Assembly: GCA_016709545.1 (NCBI GenBank)
Contig: JADJMO010000005.1
Location: forward strand, 124,001-188,000
Direction of reading: 5' to 3'
DNA from: Myxococcales bacterium
Lineage (GTDB): Bacteria; Myxococcota_A; Polyangia; Polyangiales; JADJMO01
Length of the DNA: 64,000 nucleotides
In this document: positions 11,608-20,326 of the stretch, piece after piece
Layout of the letters: each line of letters opens with the position of its first letter
Position numbering within the stretch: position 1 is the stretch's first letter
The notes under the pieces: model-generated
Seen by the model: the letters and a program-made list of their open reading frames with translations, nothing else
Told to the model about the DNA's origin: nothing
Database searches by the model: none
Position numbers and translations under genes: made by a program

Positions 11608-12396
11608 TCACATCGCGTACGAGGTGCAGGTCACGCCGCTGCAGCGGACGCCAAACTTGCCGGTCTTCGAGGTCGCCCCGGTGTCGTCCTTGGTCGGGGC
11701 CGCGACGCAATCGCACTCGGGGCAGGTGGGCCGCCAGGTCTTCTCGGCCGTGTCGGCACGCGACTTCTCGGTGGTGGCGATGCCGAGCACCTGATGGGTG
11801 CCGCAGCAGTCCACCTGGTGCTCGACCGTCGCGCAGTCCGCGTCGACCTTGCAGGTGCGCGAGAAGTCGGGCCAGGTGCGCGCGTCGCTGCAGCTGAGCA
11901 CCGCGCCCGGGCACTTGACGACGAACCGACACGTCTCGTCGCTCTGCCGGCGACACGAGATCTCGGTGGCGCCCCCACCTGGACACGCCGGCGACGGTGG
12001 TGGCGCCCCGCACTCGCCTTCGTCGCACTTGCGGGGGCAGTTCCGGAACTCCCAGCTGCACGTGCCGGTGGTGGCCTCACGCAGGCAGCGGCCCGTGTTG
12101 CCGCCGAGTGTGCCGTCCTCGCACGTCCACGCGGGCGTCCGGGTGGGGGGCCCACACTCGGTGGGCGTGCAATCGCCCGCGGGCTTGTCGGGACACCCCT
12201 TGTAGATGGCACCGCACGCGCCGGACACGAGACCGCAGCGGTAGGGCGAGCTGCCGTCCCAGCACGCGATCTCGGGCATCGCGCACGTAGTGCACGGGTC
12301 GCCCTCCCCGGCGGTGACCGAACCTCCACACCCGGCGAAGGGCGCGACGAGGAGGGCGAGGTAGAGACCGGCCGTGAGGAGGCGGGGGGCGTGCAT
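11608..12396 (-). CDS. Cys-rich secreted lipoprotein, 262 aa
   Basis: The ATG at 12396 gives a lipoprotein signal (LLTAGLYLALLVAPFAGC, mature Cys about residue 23) and a mature protein with about 30 cysteines in short spaced groups (CTTCAMPEIAC, CSWEFRNCPRKC, CPECDC, CSGVTC). Upstream in-frame sequence has the composition of antisense coding DNA, so the longer frame was not used. No catalytic motif is seen. It ends 2 bp from the stop of the convergent gene. It resembles other disulfide-rich myxobacterial surface lipoproteins in style, not in a named family. Confidence 0.75.
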   Translation of the reverse strand: MHAPRLLTAGLYLALLVAPFAGCGGSVTAGEGDPCTTCAMPEIACWDGSSPYRCGLVSGACGAIYKGCPDKPAGDCTPTECGPPTRTPAWTCEDGTLGGNTGRCLREATTGTCSWEFRNCPRKCDEGECGAPPPSPACPGGGATEISCRRQSDETCRFVVKCPGAVLSCSDARTWPDFSRTCKVDADCATVEHQVDCCGTHQVLGIATTEKSRADTAEKTWRPTCPECDCVAAPTKDDTGATSKTGKFGVRCSGVTCTSYAM

Positions 12397-12488
12397 GCCC
12401 CGATCGAAGCAAACGGCTGACCAGCCGGGAAGCGCAAAATCAAGCCCCGTTCGCCCTACCGAGCGACACACCCTGGCGCAGATCCCGC

Positions 12489-12494
12489 TAGAGT
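12489..12494 (+). promoter_or_regulatory. Minus-10-like hexamer TAGAGT before the DUF6986 gene
   Basis: TAGAGT ends seven bases before the GTG at 12502. It lies in the 105-bp spacer shared with the divergent lipoprotein gene. Confidence 0.4.
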
Positions 12495-12501
12495 CGCCCG
12501 G

Positions 12502-13752
12502 GTGATCGCGGTCGACGACCTCCTCTCGAAGCTGCCTGCTCCGTCGCTCCCGAAGCCGCGAGGGCGGGCCCCGATCCACGTCGTGTACGGCGGCGCGCAC
12601 CTGTTCCGGAAGGACCTCGCGCAGCGGCTCGGCGCCCGGGCCCGCGAGGTGCTCGACACCTACGTGGAGGACGGTCGCGCCCTCGCCGCGCTCGGCGTCG
12701 CCGCTGCCTCGGCCGACGACGTGTGGGCCCGCGTCGCCGACAAGCTCGCGAAGGAGCCGGTCGAGGATCTGCGCATCGACTTCGAGGACGGGTTCGGGGT
12801 CCGCGCCGACGACGAAGAGGACCACCACGCACGGGCCGCCGGCGCCGCGCTCCGCGCCTCGTTCGCCGAGGGGCTCACGCCGCCGTTCGTCGGCCTGCGG
12901 GTCAAGGCGATGGACCGTCTCCCCCGCGCCGCGCGCACGCTGTCGCTGTTCCTCGAGGCGCTCGGCCCCCTGCCTGCGGGTCGCTCGCTGCTCGTCACGC
13001 TGCCGAAGGTCGAGGACGCGGCGAGCGTCGGGGTGTTCGCCGAGCTCCTCTCCCGCGCCGAACGCGCTTTCGGCCTGCCGGACCGCTCGCTCGCAGCGGA
13101 GCTCATGGTCGAGCACCCGCGGGCGCTGATCAGCGACGGTCGCCTCCAGCTCGCCGATCTCGTGCGGGCGCTCGAGGGGCGCTGCGTCGCCGCGCACTTC
13201 GGCAGCTACGACTGGTCGTCGAGCCTCGGGATCGCCGCGCTCGACCAGCACGTGCACCACCCCGCCTGCGACGTCGGCAAGCTGCTCGCGCTCGTGTCGC
13301 TTTCGGGCAGCGGCGTGCGGCTCGCCGACGGCGCGACCACCACGCTGCCGATCGCGCCCCACAAGGCTCCGGCGAGCGAGGCCGAGCGCGCGGAGAACCG
13401 CCGCGTGGTCCGGGGCGCGCTCGCGCGTCACTGCGCCGACATCCGGCGTTCGCTCTCCCTCGGCCTCTACCAGGGCTGGGACCTGCACCCGGCGCAGCTC
13501 GTCTCGCGCTACGCCGCGGTGTTCGCGTTCTACCGGGAGACGCTGCCGACGGCGAGCGCGCGGCTCGCCGCGTTCGTCACCGGGGCCGCGCAGGCCTCGC
13601 GGGTCGGCACCGCGTTCGACGACGCGGCGACGGCGCGGGGGCTCGTCGGGTTCTTCGCGCGGGGCCTCGCGAGCGGCGCGCTCGACGCGGGCGACGTCGC
13701 GGCGACGGGACTCACCGTCGAGCAGATCCAGCAGCCCACGCTCTTCGGGTGA
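12502..13752 (+). CDS. DUF6986 / HpcH-HpaI aldolase-like protein
   Basis: This 416-residue cytoplasmic protein resembles the DUF6986 group of the aldolase/citrate-lyase beta barrel superfamily. Visible family features are LRIDFEDGFG near residues 91-100, ELMVEHPRAL near 200, HFGSYDWSSSLGIA near 233-246 and GLYQGWDLHPAQL near 325-337. The acidic residues in RIDFEDG and the Glu in LMVEHP sit where metal ligands occur in the superfamily. The substrate is unknown. The GTG start follows a TAGAGT hexamer. It is convergent with the diguanylate cyclase, separated only by a small hairpin. Confidence 0.75.
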   Translation: MIAVDDLLSKLPAPSLPKPRGRAPIHVVYGGAHLFRKDLAQRLGARAREVLDTYVEDGRALAALGVAAASADDVWARVADKLAKEPVEDLRIDFEDGFGVRADDEEDHHARAAGAALRASFAEGLTPPFVGLRVKAMDRLPRAARTLSLFLEALGPLPAGRSLLVTLPKVEDAASVGVFAELLSRAERAFGLPDRSLAAELMVEHPRALISDGRLQLADLVRALEGRCVAAHFGSYDWSSSLGIAALDQHVHHPACDVGKLLALVSLSGSGVRLADGATTTLPIAPHKAPASEAERAENRRVVRGALARHCADIRRSLSLGLYQGWDLHPAQLVSRYAAVFAFYRETLPTASARLAAFVTGAAQASRVGTAFDDAATARGLVGFFARGLASGALDAGDVAATGLTVEQIQQPTLFG

Positions 13753-13753
13753 T

Positions 13754-13769
13754 CCCCACGCTCTTGGGG
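13754..13769 (+). terminator. Short hairpin between convergent genes
   Basis: CCCCA at 13754-13758 and TGGGG at 13765-13769 can pair around a 6-nt loop, between the stops of the DUF6986 and diguanylate cyclase genes. There is no T-run, so terminator function is a weak inference. Confidence 0.3.
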
Positions 13770-13772
13770 TAA

Positions 13773-14762
13773 TCAGGGTCCGACGACGCGGTTGCGGCCG
13801 CTGCCCTTGGCGGCGTAGAGGCGCTTGTCGGCGAGCGCGAGCAGCGCGTCGCCCTCGGGCTTCGAGAGCTCGTCGAGCGCCGCGACGCCGAAGCTCGAGG
13901 TGACCGGGATCCGCCCGTTCTCCCAGGGGATCACCAGCTGCTCGATGCCGGCGCGCACCCGCTCGGCGAAGGCCACCGCGCCGTGCACGTCGATCGCCCG
14001 CGCGAGCACCACGAACTCCTCGCCACCGATGCGGGCGAAGACGTCCTCGGCGCGGATGGTGGCGAGCATGCCCGCGGAGACCGCGCGCAGCACCGCGTCG
14101 CCGCCCGCGTGGCCGTAGGTGTCGTTGACCTTCTTGAAGAAGTCGATGTCGAAGATGACGAGCGAGAGCGGCGCCCCGTGGCGCGCGGCGAAGCCGATCT
14201 CCTGCTCGAGGCGCTCCTGGAAGTGCTTGCGGTTGTAGGCCTTGGTGAGCGGGTCCTTGACGGCGCTCTCGTAGAGCTGCTGCTGCATGCCCGCCTCGAG
14301 GTCGTCCAAGAGGTTGAAGCGCAGGAGCACGCTCGGACCGAGCTGGATGCGGTCGCCGTCGCTCAGCGGCGCGCTCGTGACGCGCTTGTCGTTGACGCCG
14401 GTGCCGTTGGTGCTCTTGAGGTCCTCGATCGCGTAGATCGAGCCGAGCCGGATGATGCGCGCGTGGCGCCACGAGACGCCTTCGCTGTCGACGCGGCAGC
14501 TCGACTCGGGAGCGCGGCCGAGGACGATCTCGTCGCCCGAGAGCTTCACCACGACGCCGAGCTGCGGGCCGGCGATCATGGTCAGGTACGGTGCTTTGAC
14601 CGCCTCGCCGGCCTGACCGAACGTGCTCGACGCCGCGACCGTCGCGCGGAACTTGTCGCGAGAGCTCGGGGGGACCTCGGCCGGGCGCAGCTGGTCGGGC
14701 GAGAAGCGAACGGTGGGAGGGGGCGCGTCGTCCGACGAGGGCGGTCGCGGCGTGTCGGGCAT
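13773..14762 (-). CDS. FHA-domain diguanylate cyclase
   Basis: Residues about 60-155 form a forkhead-associated phosphopeptide-binding domain (LGRAPESSCRVDSEGVSWRH, STNGTGVND). Residues about 165-325 form a GGDEF domain with DPLTKAYNRKHF, FDIDFFKKVNDTYGH and the active-site loop IGGEEF. RAED lies five residues before the GGEEF, which matches the RxxD inhibitory I-site. The protein should make cyclic di-GMP from GTP and be controlled by Ser/Thr phosphorylation, fitting the kinase-rich surroundings. It is cytoplasmic with no membrane span. The 42-bp gap to the next upstream minus-strand gene has no obvious promoter. Confidence 0.93.
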   Translation of the reverse strand: MPDTPRPPSSDDAPPPTVRFSPDQLRPAEVPPSSRDKFRATVAASSTFGQAGEAVKAPYLTMIAGPQLGVVVKLSGDEIVLGRAPESSCRVDSEGVSWRHARIIRLGSIYAIEDLKSTNGTGVNDKRVTSAPLSDGDRIQLGPSVLLRFNLLDDLEAGMQQQLYESAVKDPLTKAYNRKHFQERLEQEIGFAARHGAPLSLVIFDIDFFKKVNDTYGHAGGDAVLRAVSAGMLATIRAEDVFARIGGEEFVVLARAIDVHGAVAFAERVRAGIEQLVIPWENGRIPVTSSFGVAALDELSKPEGDALLALADKRLYAAKGSGRNRVVGP

Positions 14763-14804
14763 GTAGACGAAGAATCGCCGATCTGCGCGGGCGTTTCCAG
14801 CCCG

Positions 14805-15971
14805 TCAGAACATGTCCCCCATGCACGGGTTGCCGGGTGGGAACAGCCGATCGGCGGCGTCGAGGGTGTTCGCCGTGCCGTCCACGAGATCGAGCTGGGC
14901 GAGCGCGTGTACGGAGAGGTAGCCAGAGTAGAGCGCGGCGAGCGCGCGGACGTCGAGCCGGAGGGCGCCGCTCCCACCCCTGGCCACCTTGGCGCGCCCG
15001 CCCTCGACGACCACCCGCCAGCGCCCCGCGTTCTCGGGCAACACCTCGTCGTCGACCTCGAGCTCGAGCACGCCCTCCGGCACGCGCGGAAAGCCGCGCT
15101 CCCCGAGGGCGGTGGGGAGATCCACGATGCGGAGCATCCAGTGGTCGACGGCGACGAGCTCGTGCCTGCGGTCGGGGAGCGCCATCGTGAAGACGTCGGG
15201 GCTCGCTCCGTGCCAGGTGACGCGGTTGGCGAGGGAGCGGTGGTCGGAGAGGAGCTGCAGGAGACGACGCACCGCTCGGCCCGTCGACGCGACGAAGTCG
15301 AGCACCTGGATCTCCGTGTCGTGGCCGTGCTCCTGCTTGTTGGTGTAGACCACGTAGCCCTCGAGGCTCTGCGGGCCGCGGACACCGTAGGCGTGGTGTT
15401 GCCCTTTGCGAGGGCGGAAGATGCGGTCCCACAGGTAGGGGCCGCGGTCGAGGTAACCATCGCGACGCGAGGCGAACGCGGCGTGCAGGGCGAGCACCTC
15501 CGCGTCTTCCTGCAAGAGCGCCGTCACCGAGAGGCCGCGCTCCTGGGTGACGAGCCGCTCGGCGAGCACCGAGACGCGGTGACGAGCACCGGCGCGCTCG
15601 TAGCCCGCCCGGCGATAGAGCGGCACCGTGGCGGGATACAAGGTGGAGAGCGGGACTCCTCGCGCGCGGGTCTCGCGGAGGAACGAGCGCATCATCTCGC
15701 CCGCGACGCCGGCGCCGCGCTCCTCGGCGGCGACGGCCACGCCCGCGACGCCGTTGGTGGCCACGCTGCGGCCGCCGAACCACTGCGCCATCGGCACGCG
15801 GAGGAGCCCGCCGAGCACGCGGTCAGCCTCGCAGAGCACGCGCAGGTTCGGGAACCCGGCGCGCTCGAACCAGGGCGCGATGTCCTCGAGGGCCGTACCG
15901 AACGCGAGCGCCACGATGGGCGCGAACGCGGCGCGCTCGCCGTCGTCGGGGACGACGAGCTCGCGCGTCAT
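14805..15971 (-). CDS. Eis-like GNAT N-acetyltransferase
   Basis: The 388-residue product is about the size of the Eis family: an N-terminal GNAT domain (GVAGVAVAAEERGAGVAGEMMRSFL, the acetyl-CoA-binding loop, then LYPATVPLYRRAGYE), a second GNAT-like half and a C-terminal sterol-carrier-like domain ending in a free carboxylate Phe. Eis proteins acetylate amines of aminoglycosides or peptides; the substrate here is unknown. The start at 15971 overlaps the stop of the pyrophosphatase gene (ATGA), so the two are translationally coupled. No membrane segment is present. Confidence 0.88.
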   Translation of the reverse strand: MTRELVVPDDGERAAFAPIVALAFGTALEDIAPWFERAGFPNLRVLCEADRVLGGLLRVPMAQWFGGRSVATNGVAGVAVAAEERGAGVAGEMMRSFLRETRARGVPLSTLYPATVPLYRRAGYERAGARHRVSVLAERLVTQERGLSVTALLQEDAEVLALHAAFASRRDGYLDRGPYLWDRIFRPRKGQHHAYGVRGPQSLEGYVVYTNKQEHGHDTEIQVLDFVASTGRAVRRLLQLLSDHRSLANRVTWHGASPDVFTMALPDRRHELVAVDHWMLRIVDLPTALGERGFPRVPEGVLELEVDDEVLPENAGRWRVVVEGGRAKVARGGSGALRLDVRALAALYSGYLSVHALAQLDLVDGTANTLDAADRLFPPGNPCMGDMF

Positions 15972-16531
15972 CCCAGCGCCTTCGCCGCCTTCAGCGGCCG
16001 CATCGACGGGTGGGCGTCGTAGCCCTTGAGCGCCTCGCGGATGGCCTTGTTCGCCTCGAACGGCCCGGAGAACTCCTCGACCACGACGCTCTTGCGCTCG
16101 AGGGTCTTGTAGTCCTCGAAGAAGCGCTTGAGTTCGTGCAGCGTGTGCTGGGGGAGCTCGCGGATGTGGGTGTAGTGGGCGTAGGCCGGGTCGAGCAGGC
16201 TGATGGCGATGACCTTGTCGTCGAGGCCCTTCTCGTCGCGCATGCTCATCACGCCGACGGCGCGCGCGCGCATGATGCAGAGCGGGACCACCGGCTCCTG
16301 GCCGAGGACCAGCACGTCGAGCGGGTCGCCGTCGTCGCAGTAGCTCCGCGGGATGAAGCCGTAGTTGGCGGGATAGTGCACCGCCGAGAAGAGGACGCGG
16401 TCGAGCATCAGGAGCCCGGTCTTCTTGTCGAGCTCGTACTTGTTCTTGCTCCCCTTCGGGATCTCGATCACCGCCGGGAAGCCCTCTTCGATGGGCTCGG
16501 CGACCTCGATGTCGTGCCACGGGTGGGTCAT
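15968..16531 (-). CDS. ppa: Inorganic pyrophosphatase
   Basis: The 187-residue family I enzyme hydrolyses pyrophosphate in the cytoplasm. It carries EIPKGSKNKYELDKKTG, the DRVL segment, HYPANYGFIPRSYCDDGDPLDVLVL, with the metal-binding Asp cluster (DDGDPLDV), and the conserved DEKG motif (SMRDEKGLDDKVIA). Length and motifs are complete. The ATG at 16531 lies 11 bp after the metalloprotease stop, and its own stop overlaps the acetyltransferase start. The three genes may form one transcript, which is odd for a housekeeping enzyme; an internal promoter cannot be excluded. Confidence 0.96.
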   Translation of the reverse strand: MTHPWHDIEVAEPIEEGFPAVIEIPKGSKNKYELDKKTGLLMLDRVLFSAVHYPANYGFIPRSYCDDGDPLDVLVLGQEPVVPLCIMRARAVGVMSMRDEKGLDDKVIAISLLDPAYAHYTHIRELPQHTLHELKRFFEDYKTLERKSVVVEEFSGPFEANKAIREALKGYDAHPSMRPLKAAKALG

Positions 16532-16542
16532 GGGGGAGCGTG

Positions 16543-17442
16543 TTACGGGGCCCGGCCGGGGGCGCAAGCGCGCGCGCCCTTGCGGCGAGCGAGGCCGAGC
16601 AAGAGGGCGAAGACGGACAGACCAGCGCCAGCGCGCGAAGCGTCTCCGCCGGGCACCGAGCAGCCACAGCCCTTGTCGCCGCCGCACTCGCTGACGAGCC
16701 CGCCGCGGGGGGCCGAGTCGCACGCGGCGGCGCGGTTCGGCGGGTAGACGTCGCAGATCCCGCACACGTCGTCCTTGCTCAGGTCGCGCATGAAGCTCTG
16801 GCCCGCGCGGTAGCTCGCGAACATGGTCGCCGTCGGGTCGGTCGAGTGGGCGAGCCCGTAGAAGTGGCCGGCCTCGTGGGTGAGGATCGAGCGCAGATCG
16901 TACTCGCCGGGGTTCACGGTGTCGCCGACCGCCAGCTTGATCTCGGTCGGGTTGCTCTGCACCTCGATGTCACCATCGTAGATCTCGCCGGTGTCGACGC
17001 GATACGTGATCGTGGTGAGCGCGAGCGCGACCCCGGAGTGGGGCCACGCGCCGTCGCGGAAGATGACCACGTTGGCGTTGCCGCGGTCCTTGCCCTGGTT
17101 GAACTCGACCTGGTCGCACGCGACCGAGCCCACGTCCTGCGAGGCGAGCGAGGGCTTGCCCATGGCGCCGGCGCCACACTCCTGGCAGTCGTGCGCGTGC
17201 CACTCGGCGAAGGCGCCCTCGGCGAGCTTCTGGGCGCCGGCGAGGTCGAGCTGCTTGCTCGCGTTGGTCTGCACCGAGAAGCCCATGCAGCGCGTGGCCC
17301 ACGACACCTTGAGCTTGTCGTCGCACGGCTTGGCCGCCGTCTGCACGAACTTGTCGTCGATGCTGGTGCGGCAGTAGGCGCTCGCCGGCAGGGCGGCGGC
17401 GGTGAGCACGCCGAGGATCGCGACGGACGCGAGGAGCTTCAC
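16543..17442 (-). CDS. Secreted zinc metalloprotease with MYXO-CTERM-like anchor
   Basis: A signal peptide (KLLASVAILGVLTAAALPASA) precedes a matrixin-like zincin. The motif HEAGHFYGLAH supplies three zinc His and the catalytic Glu, followed by the Met-turn region (ATMFASY). The tail has CGCSVPGG, one hydrophobic span (AGAGLSVFALLLGLA) and an Arg/Lys cluster, matching the MYXO-CTERM sorting signal that anchors myxobacterial surface proteins. The GTG at 17442 is chosen because a TAGGCT hexamer lies seven bases upstream. About 299 residues; the substrate is unknown. Confidence 0.86.
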   Translation of the reverse strand: MKLLASVAILGVLTAAALPASAYCRTSIDDKFVQTAAKPCDDKLKVSWATRCMGFSVQTNASKQLDLAGAQKLAEGAFAEWHAHDCQECGAGAMGKPSLASQDVGSVACDQVEFNQGKDRGNANVVIFRDGAWPHSGVALALTTITYRVDTGEIYDGDIEVQSNPTEIKLAVGDTVNPGEYDLRSILTHEAGHFYGLAHSTDPTATMFASYRAGQSFMRDLSKDDVCGICDVYPPNRAAACDSAPRGGLVSECGGDKGCGCSVPGGDASRAGAGLSVFALLLGLARRKGARACAPGRAP

Positions 17443-17449
17443 CTCGCGG

Positions 17450-17455
17450 AGCCTA
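17450..17455 (-). promoter_or_regulatory. Minus-10 hexamer TAGGCT of the metalloprotease gene
   Basis: TAGGCT on the minus strand ends seven bases before the GTG at 17442, supporting that start codon. Confidence 0.45.
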
Positions 17456-17517
17456 GCAGATGGGCCCGCGGCGCGACGCCACCTCCTCGAGAGGCCGGCG
17501 CGGCCGGCCGACGGTGG

Positions 17518-17523
17518 TACATT
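17518..17523 (+). promoter_or_regulatory. Minus-10 hexamer TACATT before the sigma-54 activator gene
   Basis: TACATT ends six bases before the GTG at 17530, so transcription probably starts at the start codon itself. No Shine-Dalgarno sequence is present. Confidence 0.5.
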
Positions 17524-17529
17524 GCCCAG

Positions 17530-18867
17530 GTGTCGGACGAGACGCGGACGATCCTCCGATCGGCCCCGACCCAGGGAGGCCCACGGCTCGCCGTGTTCGA
17601 TCTCCTCGTGGTCGATGGGCCCGACCTCGGCCAGCGCGCCCGGCTCGACGGCCCGGGGCGCCTGCTCGTCGGGCAGAGCCCCGCCTGCGGGCTGCGGCTC
17701 CGCGACCCCCACGTCTCGCGCCGGCACCTCGCCTTCACGCTCGAGCACGGGCGGCTGCGGATGACCGATCTGGGTTCCACCAACGGCACCCGGGTCAACG
17801 ACGTCGAGGTCATCGAGGCATTCCTGGCTGGCAACGAGCGCGTCCGCATCGGCGACACGAGCCTCGTCGTCGAGCGCGCCCAGGCCGAGTCCACTCCGCT
17901 GACCGCGTCGCTGCGCTTCGGGCGCGTGGTCGGCGCGAGCCCGGAGATGCGCCGCCTCTATCCCCTCTGCGAGCGCATCGCGCAGAGCCACGTCCCCGTC
18001 GTGATCGAGGGCGAGACCGGCACGGGCAAGGAGCTGCTCGCCGAGGCGCTCCACGACGCCGGGCCGCGGGCGAGCGGCCCGTTCGTCGTGTTCGACTGCA
18101 CGACGGTGCCGCCCAACCTCGCCGAGTCCATGCTGTTCGGCCACGAGCGCGGCGCCTTCACCGGCGCGATCAACGCGCGCAAGGGCGTGTTCGAGCTCGC
18201 CCACCAGGGCACGCTGTTCATCGACGAGATCGGCGACCTCGACCTCACCCTCCAGCCCAAGCTCCTGCGCGCCATCGAGCGCGCCGAGGTACAGCGGGTG
18301 GGCAGCGAGCGGTGGACCAAGGTCGACGTGCGCGTCGTCGCCGCGACCCGCCGCGATCTCGACCACGAGATCCAGGTGGGTCGGTTCCGCGACGACCTCT
18401 TCTTCCGGCTCGCGGTCGCGCGCATCGAGCTGCCGCCGCTCCGCAAGCGCGACGGCGACATCGGCGCGCTGGCGCGTCACTTCTACCGCCAGCTCGGCGG
18501 CGACGGCGCCATCCCCGAGGAGTTGCTCGCGCGCTTCGAGGCCCACGAGTGGCCGGGCAACGTTCGGGAGCTCTCGAACGCCGTCGCGCGCTACCTCGCC
18601 GTCGGCGAGACCACGCTCGCCGGCCTCGCACCGTCGAGCCGTCGACCTGCGGAGAGCGCACCGGCCAGCGGCCAGGACCCGATCGAGGCCGTGCTCGCGC
18701 GCGATCTCCCCCTCCCCCGGGCTCGCGAGGAGGTCGTCGCCGAGCTCGAGCGTCGCTACATCGAGCGCGTGCTCGAGCGCTACGGCGGCAACGTCGGCCG
18801 CGCCGCCGCGGCCTCGGGCATCGCGCGCCGCTACTTCCAGATGATCCGAGCCCGACACCAGAAGTGA
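17530..18867 (+). CDS. FHA-domain sigma-54-dependent transcription activator
   Basis: Residues about 20-115 form an FHA domain (RLLVGQSPACGLRLRDPHVSRRHLAF, GSTNGTRVND). Then comes a complete AAA+ enhancer-binding domain: Walker A GETGTGKE, the sigma-54 contact loop GAFTGA, Walker B TLFIDEIGDLDL and the arginine finger region FRDDLFFRL. The C-terminus is a Fis-type helix-turn-helix (IERVLERYGGNVGRAAAASGIARRYF). FHA activators of this type are known in myxobacteria to be switched by Ser/Thr kinases. The adjacent kinase gene starts inside its stop codon, so a kinase-activator pair is the obvious inference. Target promoters are not identified. Confidence 0.94.
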   Translation: MSDETRTILRSAPTQGGPRLAVFDLLVVDGPDLGQRARLDGPGRLLVGQSPACGLRLRDPHVSRRHLAFTLEHGRLRMTDLGSTNGTRVNDVEVIEAFLAGNERVRIGDTSLVVERAQAESTPLTASLRFGRVVGASPEMRRLYPLCERIAQSHVPVVIEGETGTGKELLAEALHDAGPRASGPFVVFDCTTVPPNLAESMLFGHERGAFTGAINARKGVFELAHQGTLFIDEIGDLDLTLQPKLLRAIERAEVQRVGSERWTKVDVRVVAATRRDLDHEIQVGRFRDDLFFRLAVARIELPPLRKRDGDIGALARHFYRQLGGDGAIPEELLARFEAHEWPGNVRELSNAVARYLAVGETTLAGLAPSSRRPAESAPASGQDPIEAVLARDLPLPRAREEVVAELERRYIERVLERYGGNVGRAAAASGIARRYFQMIRARHQK

Positions 18868-20289
18868 TGGAGAAGCAGGTCGGTCGCTACCTCCTGTCCG
18901 CGGGAGATCGCCTCCGGCGGCATGGGCACCGTGCACCTCGGCCACCTGCGCGGCGAGGCCGGGTTCGCGCGCGCGGTCGCCATCAAGCGCCTGCACCCGC
19001 ACTACGCGCGGGAGGACGACTTCCGGCGGATGTTCATCGACGAGGCGCGCCTCGCGAGCCGGGTGCGCCACCCGAACGTCGTGCCGACGCTCGACGTCGT
19101 CGTCGAGGGCGACGAGCTGTTCGTGGTGATGGAGTACGTCCACGGCGCGCCGCTCTCGTACCTCCTGCAGGCGACGCGCCAGGCGGGCCGGTCGATCCCC
19201 GTGCGCATCGCCTCGGCGATCGCGAGCGGCCTCCTCCAGGGCCTGCACGCGGCCCACGAGGCCGTCGACGAGAAGGGCCAGCCGCTCGGGCTCGTCCACC
19301 GCGACGTCTCGCCGCAGAACGTCATCGTCGGCGCCGATGGCGCGACGCGGGTGCTCGATTTCGGGGTAGCCAAGGCGGCGGGACGGCTGCAGTCGACGAC
19401 GGCGCCGAGCACCATGAAGGGCAAGCTGGCCTACGCCGCGCCCGAGCAGATCCGCGGCGAGGACGTCACCCGGCTGACCGATCTGTACGCGGCCGGGGTC
19501 GTGACCTGGGAGCTATTCACGGGCAAGCGCCTCTTCACCGGCGACCACGACGGCGCGCTGGTCGAGCAGATCCTCGTCGGCTGGGTCGACCCGCCGAGCC
19601 GATGGGACCCGGCCATCCCCGAGGCGCTCGACGAGGCGATCCTCCGCGCGCTGTCCACCGAACCGAGCCGGAGGTTCCGCACGACGCGGGAGATGGCGAT
19701 GGCCATCGAGCGCTGCGTGCCCGCCGCGCCCGCGATGGAGGTCGCCGAGTGGGTGGAGCGCCTCGCCTGGGACCTGCTCGAGACCCGGAGGGCGGCCCTC
19801 GCCATCGTGGAAGGGCACCCGTCGAGTGGCGACGCGCCCCCTCCCATCTCGTCTCGACGCGAAGACCCGTCGAGCATCTCGGTGTCCCAGCCGGTGCCGA
19901 GGAGCGGTCGGCGGCGGGCGGTCGGGCTCGTGCTCCTCGCCCTCGTCACGGCGAGCCTCGCGTTCGTGCTCGCGCGCCCCGCGGCGAAGAAGCCCGTCAG
20001 CGCGGTATCGGCGCCCCCGCCGGCGTCGACGGCGTCGCCCGAGCCTTCCTCGTCGCCTTCCTCGTCGCCGTCCCCGAGCGTTCCCCCGTCGGCCGTGGAG
20101 CCGTCGCCCGTGGTGCTGCCCGTCGTCAGCGTGCCCTCGCTGATCGCGCCGACGCAGAAGATCGCCCCGCCGAAACCCCCGGCGATCGCGGCCCCGAAAC
20201 CGGTCGATTCGCTGTCCGACTGCACGCCGCCCTACACGTACGACGAGCTGGGCCGACGGATCTACAAGCGGCACTGCCTGGGCAAGTAG
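18867..20289 (+). CDS. Ser/Thr protein kinase with Pro/Ser-rich extracytoplasmic region (one frameshift)
   Basis: The ATG at 18867 shares one base with the TGA of the activator gene. The kinase domain shows SGGMGTVHLG, VAIKRL, HRDVSPQNV with the catalytic Asp, LDFGVAK and YAAPEQI. A membrane span (AVGLVLLALVTASLAFVLA) and a Pro/Ser/Ala-rich region follow, ending in CTPPYTYDELGRRIYKRHCLGK with two Cys. The frame breaks near 18903, where a run of three G should probably be two, giving LLSAEIASGGMG. Coupling to the FHA activator suggests that this kinase controls it. Confidence 0.9.
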
Positions 20290-20326
20290 GCCGGAACAAC
20301 GCCCGCTCGGCGCGGGTTCTCGCGCC

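Noticed and set aside
12397..15783. Long minus-strand extension of the lipoprotein frame starting at 15783
   Set aside because: The real gene starts at 12396; the upstream extension crosses the DUF6986 gene and reads as antisense composition.
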